A stretch of 64,000 bases of DNA, taken from NCBI GenBank assembly GCA_002439875.1, contig DJQB01000036.1, positions 1 through 64,000 of the forward strand, read 5' to 3'. Numbering within the stretch: the stretch's first letter is position 1; the number at the start of each line of letters is the position of its first letter. The position numbers were made by a program, and so were the translations under genes. This document shows, piece by piece, positions 35,043 through 44,406 of this stretch. Under the pieces are notes generated by a model that did not search any database, was not told the origin of the DNA, and saw nothing but the letters and a program-made list of their open reading frames with translations. The stretch is from Bacteroidales bacterium UBA6397. GTDB lineage: Bacteria; Bacteroidota; Bacteroidia; Bacteroidales; UBA932.

Positions 35043-36851
35043 ATGAATATTTTGAAAAACTTCATTGCCGTGCTGCTAGCACTGACGACTCTTTCTCTGA
35101 ATATGACCGCTCAGTCCGATGAGCGGATGAGGGCGATTCTTTATCTGACCGGCACGGACTCCGAGGAGGAACTGGACGAGCAGGAGGTGGAGCGGTTCGC
35201 CGCTCTGGCCTCCCGTCCGTTGGAAATCAACCTTGCGTCAAGAAGCAGGATAGTCTCAAGCGGTCTTTTGAGCCAGTATCAGGTGGCGAGCCTGATGGAC
35301 TACCGCTCTCGGAACGGTGATGTGCTTTCCGTCTCCGAACTCGCTGCCGTTGACGGTTTCGGAGAGGATTTAGCCAATGCTCTAAAGCCTTTCATCTCGT
35401 TTGCCTCAAACTCTTTACCAGGACAAATCAAACCGGATTCGAAACGATTATCTCACGAGGCTCTGGTCCGTTCCGCCGTCAAGGGAGATGCTTCCAACTA
35501 TGGAGTAAAGTACAGAATGAATCACGGTGAGATGCTCGAAATTTCGTCAGCCGCCCGGACTAAATATTCCGACAATGAGCGATTCCCTCCGTCCGCATGG
35601 TCTATGAACATGACATATTACGGAAAAAGGCGTTTGGGCAAGGTCATCATCGGTGACTTCAACGCGCGCTTCGGCCAGGGACTGACGCTTTGGAGCGGAA
35701 TGTCCATGTCTGGGCTATCCACCTCATCCTCGTTCAGCAGACGTCCTTCAGGTTTGTCGCCTTCCTTTTCATGGTCTGGAACAGGAAGCCACAGGGGAGT
35801 GGCGGCTGACTTCATTGCGGGACGCTTGGTTTTGTCCACATTTGTATCATTCCCTGGCCTTCGCTCATGGTGCGAGAGCGGTAAACCGTCCGAAATCTCC
35901 TTATTGTCCGGAGCCAACCTCACCCGTTACTCTCGCAACGGACAATTATCACTTACCGGCTACGGCCTGACGATGCCAATGAATATGTCAATGAAGCCTA
36001 AAGGAGGCAAACTGTCAGGGGACTTCCGCTACTCGTGGCGTGGGGTGGACTACTTTGGAGAGTTCGCGTGGGATTTCGCAGGAAAGAGTCCTGGAGCCTT
36101 GCTTGGCGCAGTGTTCCCTTTGGGCAGTGATTGGAGACTATCTTCGGTTGTCCACAGTTACCATTCAGATTTCGGCTCCGATTACACTGGTGGACTACGT
36201 GGTTGGACAAAGACTTCCGACGAACATGGCATCGCGTTTGGACTGGAGAAAGGCCCGGCATTCCTTACGGCTGATTTGGCTGTCAGAGACTCTGAGCGGG
36301 CAAAAAGGCAGATCCGTGTCCAGCTCAAGCTTCCGTCGCAGTTGACGGAGACATCGGTGTTGTCAATAAGGTTTACTGAACGTTTCCGGCCTTATGAACC
36401 GGTGCTGAAGTACCGTACGAGTGCCAGATGTGATTTTGACTGGTCCAGTTCAGGACTGTCAGCGCGTTATGGTCCGTCTGACAAGCCCGCATGGAAGGCC
36501 AGAGGCAGGATTGAGGGGCTTCTTTGCCGTTCACTGTCGGGCCTTGCCTATCTTGAAGGCGGGCGTAAAACGGATCGGTTCAGCGCCTATCTTCGAGGCA
36601 CCATATTCATTGTCGATAATTGGGATGACCGGATATATTCCTACGAACGGGACGCGCCGGGTAATTTTACTGTCCCGGCCTATTACGGGCGTGGTTGGAG
36701 CCTGTCTGCTGTGTCGGGGCGCAAGTTCCGGTTTGGCGGAGGGAGGGCTTTGAAATTGTATTTCAGAGCCTCGACAGTTGTATATTCATTCATGAAAGAG
36801 CCTAAACCATCGGTCTCTGAGGGAAAGATCCAGGCCGTGATGACGTTTTGA
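35043..36851 (+). CDS. Helix-hairpin-helix outer-membrane barrel protein
   Basis: 602 residues, with a signal peptide (1-23, ending MTAQ). Residues about 55-120 hold two helix-hairpin-helix repeats of ComEA type (SSGLLSQYQVASLMDYRSRNGDVLS, ELAAVDGFGEDLANALKPF). The rest is a long series of amphipathic strands ending in MTF, as expected of a barrel with a terminal aromatic residue. The HHH-plus-barrel arrangement is known in Bacteroidota; function is unknown, and DNA uptake is a guess from ComEA. Convergent with mltD. Confidence 0.7.
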   Translation: MNILKNFIAVLLALTTLSLNMTAQSDERMRAILYLTGTDSEEELDEQEVERFAALASRPLEINLASRSRIVSSGLLSQYQVASLMDYRSRNGDVLSVSELAAVDGFGEDLANALKPFISFASNSLPGQIKPDSKRLSHEALVRSAVKGDASNYGVKYRMNHGEMLEISSAARTKYSDNERFPPSAWSMNMTYYGKRRLGKVIIGDFNARFGQGLTLWSGMSMSGLSTSSSFSRRPSGLSPSFSWSGTGSHRGVAADFIAGRLVLSTFVSFPGLRSWCESGKPSEISLLSGANLTRYSRNGQLSLTGYGLTMPMNMSMKPKGGKLSGDFRYSWRGVDYFGEFAWDFAGKSPGALLGAVFPLGSDWRLSSVVHSYHSDFGSDYTGGLRGWTKTSDEHGIAFGLEKGPAFLTADLAVRDSERAKRQIRVQLKLPSQLTETSVLSIRFTERFRPYEPVLKYRTSARCDFDWSSSGLSARYGPSDKPAWKARGRIEGLLCRSLSGLAYLEGGRKTDRFSAYLRGTIFIVDNWDDRIYSYERDAPGNFTVPAYYGRGWSLSAVSGRKFRFGGGRALKLYFRASTVVYSFMKEPKPSVSEGKIQAVMTF

Positions 36852-36854
36852 CCG

Positions 36855-38462
36855 TTATTCAGGAATCCTGAGTTTCATCCCAGGCTTGATGTTTTCACCT
36901 ATCCCGTTGAATTTCATAATCTTATCAGCTGTCATACCAGGAAACTTCTTTGCGATGCTGTAGAGAGAGTCTCCCGCTTTCACTGTGTAGTCAGTGTAAT
37001 TCAGTTGGCTGGAGGCCGATTTGACCGCGGAAGCGGTCGGCGCGCCACCTCCCTTATAGATGCGTATCTTCTGTCCGATGCTGAGATTGGTGCTCCTGAG
37101 ATGGTTCCACCTCTTGAGCTGGTTCACGGTGACATGATATCTGGCCGCGATCTTTCCCAACGTGTCACCCTTCTTGACCTTATAAGTGATCGTGCCACCT
37201 GAATATGTCCCTCCGGAAGAACGTTTCGAGTCATCCACCAGGGTCTGTGGGTTGAGATATTCAGAAGCCTTGTAGTTGTAGATCGAGTCCTCATGGGCCA
37301 CGAAGTCACCGGAATAGTTGTAAGGGATTCGGAGAATGTAAGTCTTGCTGTCGCCTGGAATCACATCCTTGATGTACTGGGGATTGAGGTTTCTGAGCTC
37401 GTCAACCGGGATTCCGACCAGTTCGCTGATCTGCTTGAAATGCAGGTTCCTGTGGATTTCGAAGGTGTCCAGTTGGGCCGGCATCTGCATGTTTGCCGGG
37501 GTCAGTCCGTACTCCTTGCTGTAGTGGATGGCGTACATCGCACCCACAAATGCAGGCACGTAGCCTCTGGTCTCTCGCGGAAGATAGTCATAGACCGACC
37601 AGAAATCCCTCTTGCCTCCGTTCCTGCGGATGGCCTTGTTGATGTTGCCGGAGCCGCAGTTGTAGGAAGAGATAGCCAAATTCCAGTCCCCGAAGACATT
37701 GTAGGAGTCTGTCAGGTAGCGTGCGGCCGCATCGGCCGACTTGAACGGGTCCAGCCTCTCGTCCACGAACGAGTTGATCTCCAGTCCGTAAAGTTGGGCG
37801 GTTCTGAACATGAACTGCCACATCCCTTTCGCACCTGCCCTGGAGACAGCCACCGGGTTCAGTGCCGACTCGATGATGGCCATGTATTTTAGCTCGTCAG
37901 GGAGATTATACTTGCTGAAAGTTTCTTCGAAGATTGGCATGTAGTACTTGCACAACCCCAGGATCGTGCCCATCTTGGAAGGCATTTTCTCGGAGTAGAG
38001 GATCATGTAGTTGCGGACCTTGTCGTTGTAGGGAAGTGTGATGAAGGAGTTCATCTTCTCTAGTCTGGCCTTCATGACTTCGTCTGAGACATTTGATGTG
38101 AAACGGATCGAATCCATGTCATAGCCGCGCCCCTCCTCATTTTCGTTTGCCTGGCGGTGAAGGTACCAGATGCTCAACAGACTGTCTGTTATCTCGGGCG
38201 TGTAGTCTTCCGGATTAAGTCCCGCCGCTGTCTTGTACCTGTTCTCTTCGTAGACAACGATCATCTCGTCGGCGATGCTGTCTTTCTGGTTACGCTCTTT
38301 CTTCAGCTTGTCCAGAACTTTCCGGAGAGAATCCACCTGACTCTTTAGCTCTTTGTTTTCCTCCTTGAGCCTATTTCTGAATATCTGCGCACCTGCGTTT
38401 CCCTGACACAGGAAAACCAGAAGCAGTACTAGCGCCAACGCTGAATATGTGGTTTTTCTCAT
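36855..38462 (-). CDS. Membrane-bound lytic murein transglycosylase D-like, two LysM
   Basis: 535 residues: signal peptide (to about 25), coiled coil (RNRLKEENKELKSQVDSLRKVLDKLKKE), GH23 transglycosylase domain with catalytic Glu in MAIIESALNPVA and GAKGMWQFM, NCGSGNINKAI, then two LysM repeats (YKVKKGDTLGKIAARYHVT; YTVKAGDSLYSIAKKFPG). It cleaves peptidoglycan glycan strands in the periplasm. It is the last gene of parA-parB-DUF5683-mltD on the minus strand, a familiar Bacteroidota order. Confidence 0.92.
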   Translation of the reverse strand: MRKTTYSALALVLLLVFLCQGNAGAQIFRNRLKEENKELKSQVDSLRKVLDKLKKERNQKDSIADEMIVVYEENRYKTAAGLNPEDYTPEITDSLLSIWYLHRQANENEEGRGYDMDSIRFTSNVSDEVMKARLEKMNSFITLPYNDKVRNYMILYSEKMPSKMGTILGLCKYYMPIFEETFSKYNLPDELKYMAIIESALNPVAVSRAGAKGMWQFMFRTAQLYGLEINSFVDERLDPFKSADAAARYLTDSYNVFGDWNLAISSYNCGSGNINKAIRRNGGKRDFWSVYDYLPRETRGYVPAFVGAMYAIHYSKEYGLTPANMQMPAQLDTFEIHRNLHFKQISELVGIPVDELRNLNPQYIKDVIPGDSKTYILRIPYNYSGDFVAHEDSIYNYKASEYLNPQTLVDDSKRSSGGTYSGGTITYKVKKGDTLGKIAARYHVTVNQLKRWNHLRSTNLSIGQKIRIYKGGGAPTASAVKSASSQLNYTDYTVKAGDSLYSIAKKFPGMTADKIMKFNGIGENIKPGMKLRIPE

Positions 38463-38477
38463 CCTTGAATGTTCTTG

Positions 38478-39518
38478 TTAAAATCTCAGACCGACTTTTA
38501 TTCCGATTGCATTGTCTCCGAATGCGCCCATTCCGTAACCGCCGGCCATCGGCGGAATATTGCTCTGCGGAGTCATGGCATATTCATAATAACAAGGGGA
38601 GACATATTCATTGTACGGAGAGATTATGGCCGGAGTGACTTTCAGCGTGAGATCGTCGTTCACCTCGAAATCCTGCATATAGGCGAAGACATTGGCATCA
38701 ATGATTTGAAGCAGGTAACTTCCAACGATTGCCACAACTGAATAGTCCCTGTATCGTCTGAAGACGTTACGGAAATATAGCGCCCTCTCCGCGGGAATAC
38801 TTCCGTCGTAGTTGCCGTCAGGATTTGTCGCCTCGTTGTGTATTCGCTTGTACCTCTTGTAGTTCTTGCTGTTAAGGGCGTAGAAATGATACGATCCGAT
38901 CAGCATTCCCCAATAGATGGGAATCTTCCAGTACTCGCCGTTGTACGCCTGTCCGAGTCCCGGGAGGAGGATAGAATATATCGTCGCCTTTCCCGGCTGG
39001 TTCTTAACGTCCCTTTTGTAGTTGACCACTCCGTCCATCAGGGTCGCCCAATATATGAACCCGGCGCTTGCGAACATATATTTAGCCATATCCTTCGAGC
39101 GGGTGTCCAACTCAAACTCCATGTTCGGGTCAAGCGCCATCGCGATGTCATAGCCTTTCTTGGAGTGCCGGTACTTGCTGTTGTAGTGGATTCCCAGCCC
39201 GAGAGTCGTGCCGATTCCTCCGTAGATGATCGGCAACTTCCAGTACTGTTTGTTGTAGATCTGCTCGGCTCCGATGAACACTGTCGAGCCGGCGAACATC
39301 GTTCCGATCCTCAGTGTTGTGTCTTTGTGGCTCACTCCTCTGAAAAACTCCCGGAACGACCACATCTTGTCAACGGAGTCTTTTGCGGCTCCGGTTGTGT
39401 CGCTTGGGTCGTTGTAAGTCTGGTTGAACGCCTCTTCTCTGAACTGGGCTTTCAAACCAGCCGAAAAGGCCGTCAGGCAGACAAGTGCCAGACATATCCT
39501 GAGAATCAGATTCTTCAT
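38478..39518 (-). CDS. DUF5683 envelope protein
   Basis: 346 residues, signal peptide (to about 24). Hydrophobic stretches such as KLPIIYGGIGTTLGLGIHYNSKY and KPGKATIYSILLPGLGQAYNGEYWKIPIYWG are the DUF5683 hallmark. Encoded between parB (8 bp upstream) and the transglycosylase (15 bp downstream), a conserved neighbourhood. Function unknown; the linkage suggests a tie between chromosome partition and wall growth. Confidence 0.85.
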   Translation of the reverse strand: MKNLILRICLALVCLTAFSAGLKAQFREEAFNQTYNDPSDTTGAAKDSVDKMWSFREFFRGVSHKDTTLRIGTMFAGSTVFIGAEQIYNKQYWKLPIIYGGIGTTLGLGIHYNSKYRHSKKGYDIAMALDPNMEFELDTRSKDMAKYMFASAGFIYWATLMDGVVNYKRDVKNQPGKATIYSILLPGLGQAYNGEYWKIPIYWGMLIGSYHFYALNSKNYKRYKRIHNEATNPDGNYDGSIPAERALYFRNVFRRYRDYSVVAIVGSYLLQIIDANVFAYMQDFEVNDDLTLKVTPAIISPYNEYVSPCYYEYAMTPQSNIPPMAGGYGMGAFGDNAIGIKVGLRF

Positions 39519-39526
39519 TGTTTTTC

Positions 39527-40462
39527 TTAGATGTTCGATTCATCAAGGGCTTTGAGGAATCTGCCCACTTCCTCGTCGGAGTTGAACTTGATTGTCATAG
39601 TTCCCTTTCCGGAGGCCGAGCGTTTCAGGCTGATGCTGTTATCAAAAAACTTGCCGATATGCTCCAGAACCCTGTAATATTCATCAGGAAGATCCTGCTG
39701 CTTAGGGGTTGGTTTGGCATTCTCGCCTTTGCTCAGTTTGTGGACCTTCTCCTCCAGTTGACGCACCGAAAGGCCGTCCTTTATCACAAGGTCGCAGAGA
39801 AGTTCCTGAATATGAGGATCCTCCACTCCGAGAAGAACTTTCGCATGTCCCGTGCTGAGAAGCCCGGTCTTGAGGTCGTGCTGAACCTTGGTCGGAAGTT
39901 TGAGAAGCCTGAGGTAATTGGCGACCGAGGCGCGCTTCTTGCCGACACGCTGTGCCATCATCTCCTGTGTGAGATTGCATTCGTCCATAAGCCTCTGGTA
40001 ACTCATCGCCACCTCGATCGGGTCGAGATCCTGCCTCTGGATGTTCTCCACAATGGCCATCTCCAGCATTCCCTGATCATCGGCGGTTCTGATGTAAGCC
40101 GGGATGATGTCCATTCCCGCCCTCTTGCAGGCCTTGAACCTGCGCTCGCCGCTGATGATCTGGTAGCGTCCGTTCTTGAGCTTGCGCACCGAGATAGGCT
40201 GGATCAGACCGAATGTCCTTATGGAATCAGCGAGTTCCTCCAGAGCCTCGTTGTCGAATGCCATACGAGGCTGATAAGGGTTCGGCTCTATCAGGTCCAC
40301 CGGAATCCTCAGCACGTCACCATAGTCCTGCTCCGGCTTGGAACCGGCGATTTCCTTATTAATATAACCGACCGGTTTCCTTTCCGGCCCGATTGTCTGG
40401 ATGTCTCCTAAAAGGGCGCTGAGACCTTTGCCCAGCCTGCTTTCCTGCTTATTGTTGCTCAT
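39527..40462 (-). CDS. parB: Chromosome-partitioning protein ParB
   Basis: 311 residues from the ATG at 40462 (MSNNKQESRLGKGLSALLGD); an upstream start would add 13 residues. It has the ParA-interaction N terminus, the CTPase/parS-binding core (ISGERRFKACKRAG, NIQRQDLDPIEVAMSYQRLMDE), an HTH (LTQEMMAQRVGKKRASVANYLRLL) and a C-terminal dimer domain. It loads at parS and spreads as a CTP-dependent clamp. No parS-like site was recognised nearby. Confidence 0.95.
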   Translation of the reverse strand: MSNNKQESRLGKGLSALLGDIQTIGPERKPVGYINKEIAGSKPEQDYGDVLRIPVDLIEPNPYQPRMAFDNEALEELADSIRTFGLIQPISVRKLKNGRYQIISGERRFKACKRAGMDIIPAYIRTADDQGMLEMAIVENIQRQDLDPIEVAMSYQRLMDECNLTQEMMAQRVGKKRASVANYLRLLKLPTKVQHDLKTGLLSTGHAKVLLGVEDPHIQELLCDLVIKDGLSVRQLEEKVHKLSKGENAKPTPKQQDLPDEYYRVLEHIGKFFDNSISLKRSASGKGTMTIKFNSDEEVGRFLKALDESNI

Positions 40463-40507
40463 TGATGTCGTATTTCGCAAGTTTTCGGTAACTTGCGTCA
40501 CAATAAT

Positions 40508-41278
40508 TTATTTCTCGTTCTTTTCCAACACTTCCTTAGCGAGGTTCATATAGTTGGTCGTTCCGTTGCTGACCACATCGTAGAGGATGATCGGCTTGCC
40601 GTGCGAAGGCGCCTCGCTGAGACGGATGCTACGCTGGATCACCGTGCCAAACACCATGTCCTGGAAATGCTCCTTGAGTTCGTTCACGACCTGCGCGTGA
40701 ACCTTTGTCCTGCCGTCGAACATCGTCACGACAAACCCTTCGATCGTGAGTGCCGGGTTCACTCCGCTCTGCACCAGCCTTATGGTCTGGAGCAGTTTGC
40801 CGAGTCCCTCAAGCGCGAAGAATTCCGGCTGTACAGGAATCATCACGGAGTCGGATGCCGAAAGGGCGTTGATGGTGATGAGTCCCAGGGAAGGGGAGCA
40901 GTCGATGATGATGAAGTCGTAGTTGTCACGGATCGGGGCCAGCCTTCTCTTCAGAATCGTCTCCCTGTCCTCAACGTCGATCATCTCGATCTCCGCTCCG
41001 ACAAGGTTGATGTGTGACGGGATCATCTGAAGGTCTGGAATCTCTGTCTGAATCAAGGCGTCATGAATGTCAATCGTGCCGATCATCACCTCGTAGATAG
41101 TCCTCTTCTCGTCGTTGTCCGGAGAGAAATTCAGACCGGATGTCGTGTTGGCCTGAGGGTCTGCGTCGATGATGAGAACCTTCTTCTCCAGCACGGCCAG
41201 TGAGGCCGCAAGGTTGATGGCGGTCGTGGTCTTGCCCACTCCGCCTTTCTGATTGGCTATTGCTATGACTTTTCCCAT
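40508..41278 (-). CDS. parA: Chromosome-partitioning ATPase ParA (Soj)
   Basis: 256 residues from the ATG at 41278 (MGKVIAIANQKGGVGKTTTAINLA), which puts the deviant Walker A motif KGGVGKTT near the N terminus as usual; the 20 codons upstream look non-coding. Also VLIIDADPQANTT, IIIDCSPSLGL and VQPEFFALEGL. It segregates origins with ParB, encoded 45 bp downstream. Confidence 0.96.
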   Translation of the reverse strand: MGKVIAIANQKGGVGKTTTAINLAASLAVLEKKVLIIDADPQANTTSGLNFSPDNDEKRTIYEVMIGTIDIHDALIQTEIPDLQMIPSHINLVGAEIEMIDVEDRETILKRRLAPIRDNYDFIIIDCSPSLGLITINALSASDSVMIPVQPEFFALEGLGKLLQTIRLVQSGVNPALTIEGFVVTMFDGRTKVHAQVVNELKEHFQDMVFGTVIQRSIRLSEAPSHGKPIILYDVVSNGTTNYMNLAKEVLEKNEK

Positions 41279-41465
41279 GTCTTGTGTGTTTGTGAAACCG
41301 AAGGAAACGCCTGCCGGATTGCCGGTTAACGTCAACACAACAATTGCTCCCCGTTTTTCCGTTCAAATTTCAAAGTTACTTAAAAATTATGGAATATGAG
41401 AATATTAGCGGAATAGAAGTTATCAACATAGGCACGGGCATACCTTGGCGTGATGATCGCGCACG

Positions 41466-43796
41466 TTATGCAGGGTCGACATCAAGCGCGATGTGGTCTG
41501 AATATTTCTTCTCCTTTTCGAAGCGCGTGACCGCGGCCGCAAGCGTCTCCTTGTTCCTTACGAGCGAGCGGTCTTTCGGCAGCAACACTCTGATCTGACG
41601 GATGTTCTGGTTCGAGATTTTGTCGATTGCAGGGGAATATGGCCCTATGACATTCGGGCCGTTCCGCACTCCGGGGGCATAACTTATCCTTACACCCAAA
41701 GCACTGCGGATCGCCTCTGCGAACTCACGGCTCAGCAGATCCACCCTTGCCTGGTTGTAATCCTTTATGATGACTCCGATGACCCTTGAATATGGCGGAT
41801 AGCCGAACATCTTTCTTTCGCTGAGGAACCTGGCCATTGTGCCGTTCTCGTCCAGTTTCCCTTCAATACTTTGATAAACAGGATGTCCGGGTTGGGAAGT
41901 CTGGATGACGAACAGACCTTTTTCCCCGCGCCTTCCGCAACGTCCCCTAAACTGCTCCAGAAGCTGGAGTCCTCTTTCATCGGCTCTGTAGTCCTCCTGC
42001 CCGAGAATCGAGTCGGCCTGAAGTACGGCCACGAGGGACAATCCGCTGAAATCGAATCCTTTGGCGACCATCCTTGTTCCGATCAGAATGTCGATTTCCC
42101 CTTTGGAGAACTTGCGGATCGTGTCAGTTTCATATTTCCTTCTTTGCGCCGTGTCGCTGTCCAGACGGGCTATCCTGGCTTCCGGGAACAGTCTGGCCGC
42201 TTCCTCCTCGATCTTCTGAGTCCCGGATCCCAGAGGCTTCAACTCACCGCCACATTTCGGACACTTGCCGGTATATTCATACACCCTGCCACAGTAGTGG
42301 CAGACGAGCTTTTCGCCTCCGTCGGAGCGCCTATGCAGGCTCAGGCACACGTTGCAGCAGCGGCATTTAGGGATTTCACCGCACTCCTGGCACTGCACGA
42401 TCGGGGAATATGCCCGCCTCTCCCGAAGAATCAGAACTTGCCGATTGGCACTCAAGCACTTGTTTATCCGGTCGATGAGCTTACGGGAAAAGTTGCCGAT
42501 CATCCCGTTCTTGCGCCGCTCGGCAATCGTGTCGATGATCTCGATGTCGGAGTCAGCGGCATCGTAGAATCGTTTGGTCAGGGTAACGAGTCCGTAACGT
42601 CCGACGCTGCAATTGTAAAGCGATTCAAGCGAAGGCGTTGCTGATCCGAGCACCACATCAGCTCCAAAGATCTTAGCCATCATTATCGCTGTTTCCCGTC
42701 CGTTGTACCGCGGGGCGGGGGAGTCCTGCTTGTAGGACGTGTCGTGCTCCTCGTCCACAATCACCAATCCCAACTCCTTGTGTGGCAGGAATATCGCGCT
42801 GCGTGTTCCAAGAACTATGTAGCCGGAGCAACGTCTATTTCCTTCTATTCTTGTCTCTCCAAAGTTTCTGAGAATAGTCGCTGCTTCCCTTTTTCTTGTC
42901 ATGGTCTCTCCGGAGTGGAAAACCAATAGTTCAGTCGGAAATGTCTCACTAATCCTGTCCTCCAACTGCCTGCTCAGTGCGATTTCCGGCACCAGATAAA
43001 GCGCATTCTTCCCTTTCGCCAGCGTTTCCTGTGCCAGCTTCAGGTAAATCTCAGTTTTGCCCGAACCCGTCACACCGTGCAGCAGCGCAGGTTTTCCATT
43101 GGCGAAAATCTCCTTAATTTTTGAATATGCCGTCTCCTGCGCCGCAGAGAGCACGATGTCTTTCCCGTTTTTTGCGGACGCTTCGACAGGCTCTGCGTCC
43201 GAATGCCCAGCCGCAGACTCGCTTCTGTCGGTCACTGAGCTTGTCGAAGTGACCTCTCCACTCAATGCCATAATCTCTCTTTCCAGCGCTTCTTTCTCCT
43301 CCAAAAACTTCTCACGAGTCTCCGCTTTCCGTGCCCTCCCGGCCAACTCCGCCTTTTTCACTGCCCTCTCTCTCAGCCGCTTGATCTTCTCTGCTATCAT
43401 GCTCCTTTTCTTCTCCTCTCTCTCCGCCTTCATCGCTTCCATTCGTGCCAACGCCTCCTCCTCAGCCACTTTCTGTGCTGGATAAGCCGCCTTGTACACT
43501 TCTCCGACCGTGCACATGTAATATTCCGAAATCTGCCTCCAAAGCGTGATCTCCTCCATCGAGACCGGCTCCAGTCCCACTGCCATCCCGACAACAGGCT
43601 TCACCCTGTCCACAATCCCTATGACCTCCACATGTTTTCCAGCGTCCACAACGCTCACGACTCCAACATATTCCTTGCCGGCGAAATTCACCCGCACACG
43701 GTCTCCGACACATATAACCCCTCCGTCCAGATAGTAGAACGGTTCCCACTCCAGCCGTAGCGGAAGGATAACCTGTATGAAGATTCTGTTCGACAT
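41466..43796 (-). CDS. priA: Primosomal helicase PriA
   Basis: Restarts collapsed replication forks. From the ATG at 43796 it has 776 residues: N-terminal DNA-binding domain (VILPLRLEWEPFYYL), a charged coiled-coil insert (about 125-180), helicase motifs GVTGSGKTEIYL, VDEEHDTSYKQDSPAPRYNGRE, GSATPSLES, eight zinc-binding Cys (CQECGEIPKCRCCNVC, CHYCG, CPKCGG), and GTRMVAKGFDF. Between the coiled coil and the helicase (about 179-206) a palindromic repeat is translated as SSVTDRSESAAGHSDAEPVE. Confidence 0.94.
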   Translation of the reverse strand: MSNRIFIQVILPLRLEWEPFYYLDGGVICVGDRVRVNFAGKEYVGVVSVVDAGKHVEVIGIVDRVKPVVGMAVGLEPVSMEEITLWRQISEYYMCTVGEVYKAAYPAQKVAEEEALARMEAMKAEREEKKRSMIAEKIKRLRERAVKKAELAGRARKAETREKFLEEKEALEREIMALSGEVTSTSSVTDRSESAAGHSDAEPVEASAKNGKDIVLSAAQETAYSKIKEIFANGKPALLHGVTGSGKTEIYLKLAQETLAKGKNALYLVPEIALSRQLEDRISETFPTELLVFHSGETMTRKREAATILRNFGETRIEGNRRCSGYIVLGTRSAIFLPHKELGLVIVDEEHDTSYKQDSPAPRYNGRETAIMMAKIFGADVVLGSATPSLESLYNCSVGRYGLVTLTKRFYDAADSDIEIIDTIAERRKNGMIGNFSRKLIDRINKCLSANRQVLILRERRAYSPIVQCQECGEIPKCRCCNVCLSLHRRSDGGEKLVCHYCGRVYEYTGKCPKCGGELKPLGSGTQKIEEEAARLFPEARIARLDSDTAQRRKYETDTIRKFSKGEIDILIGTRMVAKGFDFSGLSLVAVLQADSILGQEDYRADERGLQLLEQFRGRCGRRGEKGLFVIQTSQPGHPVYQSIEGKLDENGTMARFLSERKMFGYPPYSRVIGVIIKDYNQARVDLLSREFAEAIRSALGVRISYAPGVRNGPNVIGPYSPAIDKISNQNIRQIRVLLPKDRSLVRNKETLAAAVTRFEKEKKYSDHIALDVDPA
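43176..43254. repeat. Palindromic repeat inside priA, copy 3 (pair)
   Basis: Two units face each other. At 43176-43200 GGACGC and GCGTCC frame TTCGACAGGCTCT; at 43230-43254 GGTCAC and GTGACC frame TGAGCTTGTCGAA. The cores are inverted copies of one another and of the unit in murF. Both lie in frame within priA. Confidence 0.8.
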
Positions 43797-43860
43797 TATG
43801 GCGAATTTAGCCAAAAACATCCACACATCGAAGAAAAATGCAATTTCTTCTCAAAAAAAA

Positions 43861-43891
43861 TTTGCAGCCAAAAGAAAAATGTCTATCTTTG
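43861..43891 (+). promoter_or_regulatory. Promoter of tRNA-Phe
   Basis: TTTG (43861-43864), 19 bases, TATCTTTG (43884-43891): full consensus, ending 17 bp before the tRNA. Confidence 0.8.
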
Positions 43892-43908
43892 CAATCCCAA
43901 ACGGAAAC

Positions 43909-43981
43909 GGTGTCGTAGCTCAGATGGTAGAGCAATGGACTGAAAATCCATGTGTCGGCAGTTCGATTCTTCCCGACACCA
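43909..43981 (+). tRNA. tRNA-Phe (GAA)
   Basis: 73 bases fold into a full cloverleaf: acceptor GGTGTCG/CGACACC, D stem GCTC/GAGC, anticodon stem ATGGA/TCCAT around CTGAAAA (anticodon GAA), five-base variable loop, T loop TTCGATT. The T stem GGCAG/CTTCC has a C:T mismatch at its third pair. CCA is not encoded. Confidence 0.95.
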
Positions 43982-43988
43982 CTACAAA

Positions 43989-44019
43989 GCCTCGTAGAGA
44001 TCGCTCTATGAGGCTTTTT
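43989..44019 (+). terminator. Terminator of tRNA-Phe
   Basis: GCCTCGTAGAG, ATCG, CTCTATGAGGC (11-bp stem, one G:U pair), then TTTTT, 8 bp after the tRNA. Confidence 0.9.
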
Positions 44020-44052
44020 CGTACCCATGTCATGAATCAGTTCGATGAGCCT

Positions 44053-44292
44053 TCAGGCACTTCTGACTGGCTTTGACATGAAGGCGTTCCGTAAATCTAC
44101 AACGGCGTCGGCACGAGAGGTCCGTAATAATGTATTGTCCCCGCTTGCCTCCTGACGTGTGACCCGTGGCTCGGGAATCTGTATTGAGATTCCGGTGTCT
44201 GAGAGGATGGACGACATCCTTTGACCAAATTGTCGTACACCTCCGACATTATTTGGGTTTCGATGACACTTTATGGCGAAAATGTAATTCAA
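44053..44292 (-). pseudogene. Coding remnant B (DLRNAF family)
   Basis: This 79-codon minus-strand frame lies in the 385-bp gap between the tRNA-Phe terminator and the DUF3737 gene. Its end (RADAVVDLRNAFMSK) matches remnant A; shifting frame after MSK gives ASQKCLKA, matching GQKYLKG of remnant A. At the DNA level both also share GGCAAGC and ACATTATTA upstream. It is therefore read as a frameshifted fossil. The upstream part of the frame has no recognisable domain. Family unknown. Confidence 0.4.
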
Positions 44293-44406
44293 TCTCTCGT
44301 GTGTCAGCCTGTGTCAGATTGCCGTTGGACTCGGATCGTTGAGCGCAAAACAAAGGCTTGCCTAAAACATTGGCGCATAGACCGGCACTTTGTGAAGGTA
44401 CACCGG

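Noticed and set aside
39527..41278. Search for a parS site near parA-parB
   Set aside because: No convincing palindrome of the TGTTTCACGTGAAACA type was seen in or around the genes.
41344..41598. 84-codon plus-strand open frame after parA
   Set aside because: Most of it is antisense to the priA 3' end, with no motif.
41871..42644. 257-codon plus-strand open frame
   Set aside because: Antisense to the helicase core and zinc region of priA; no domain visible.
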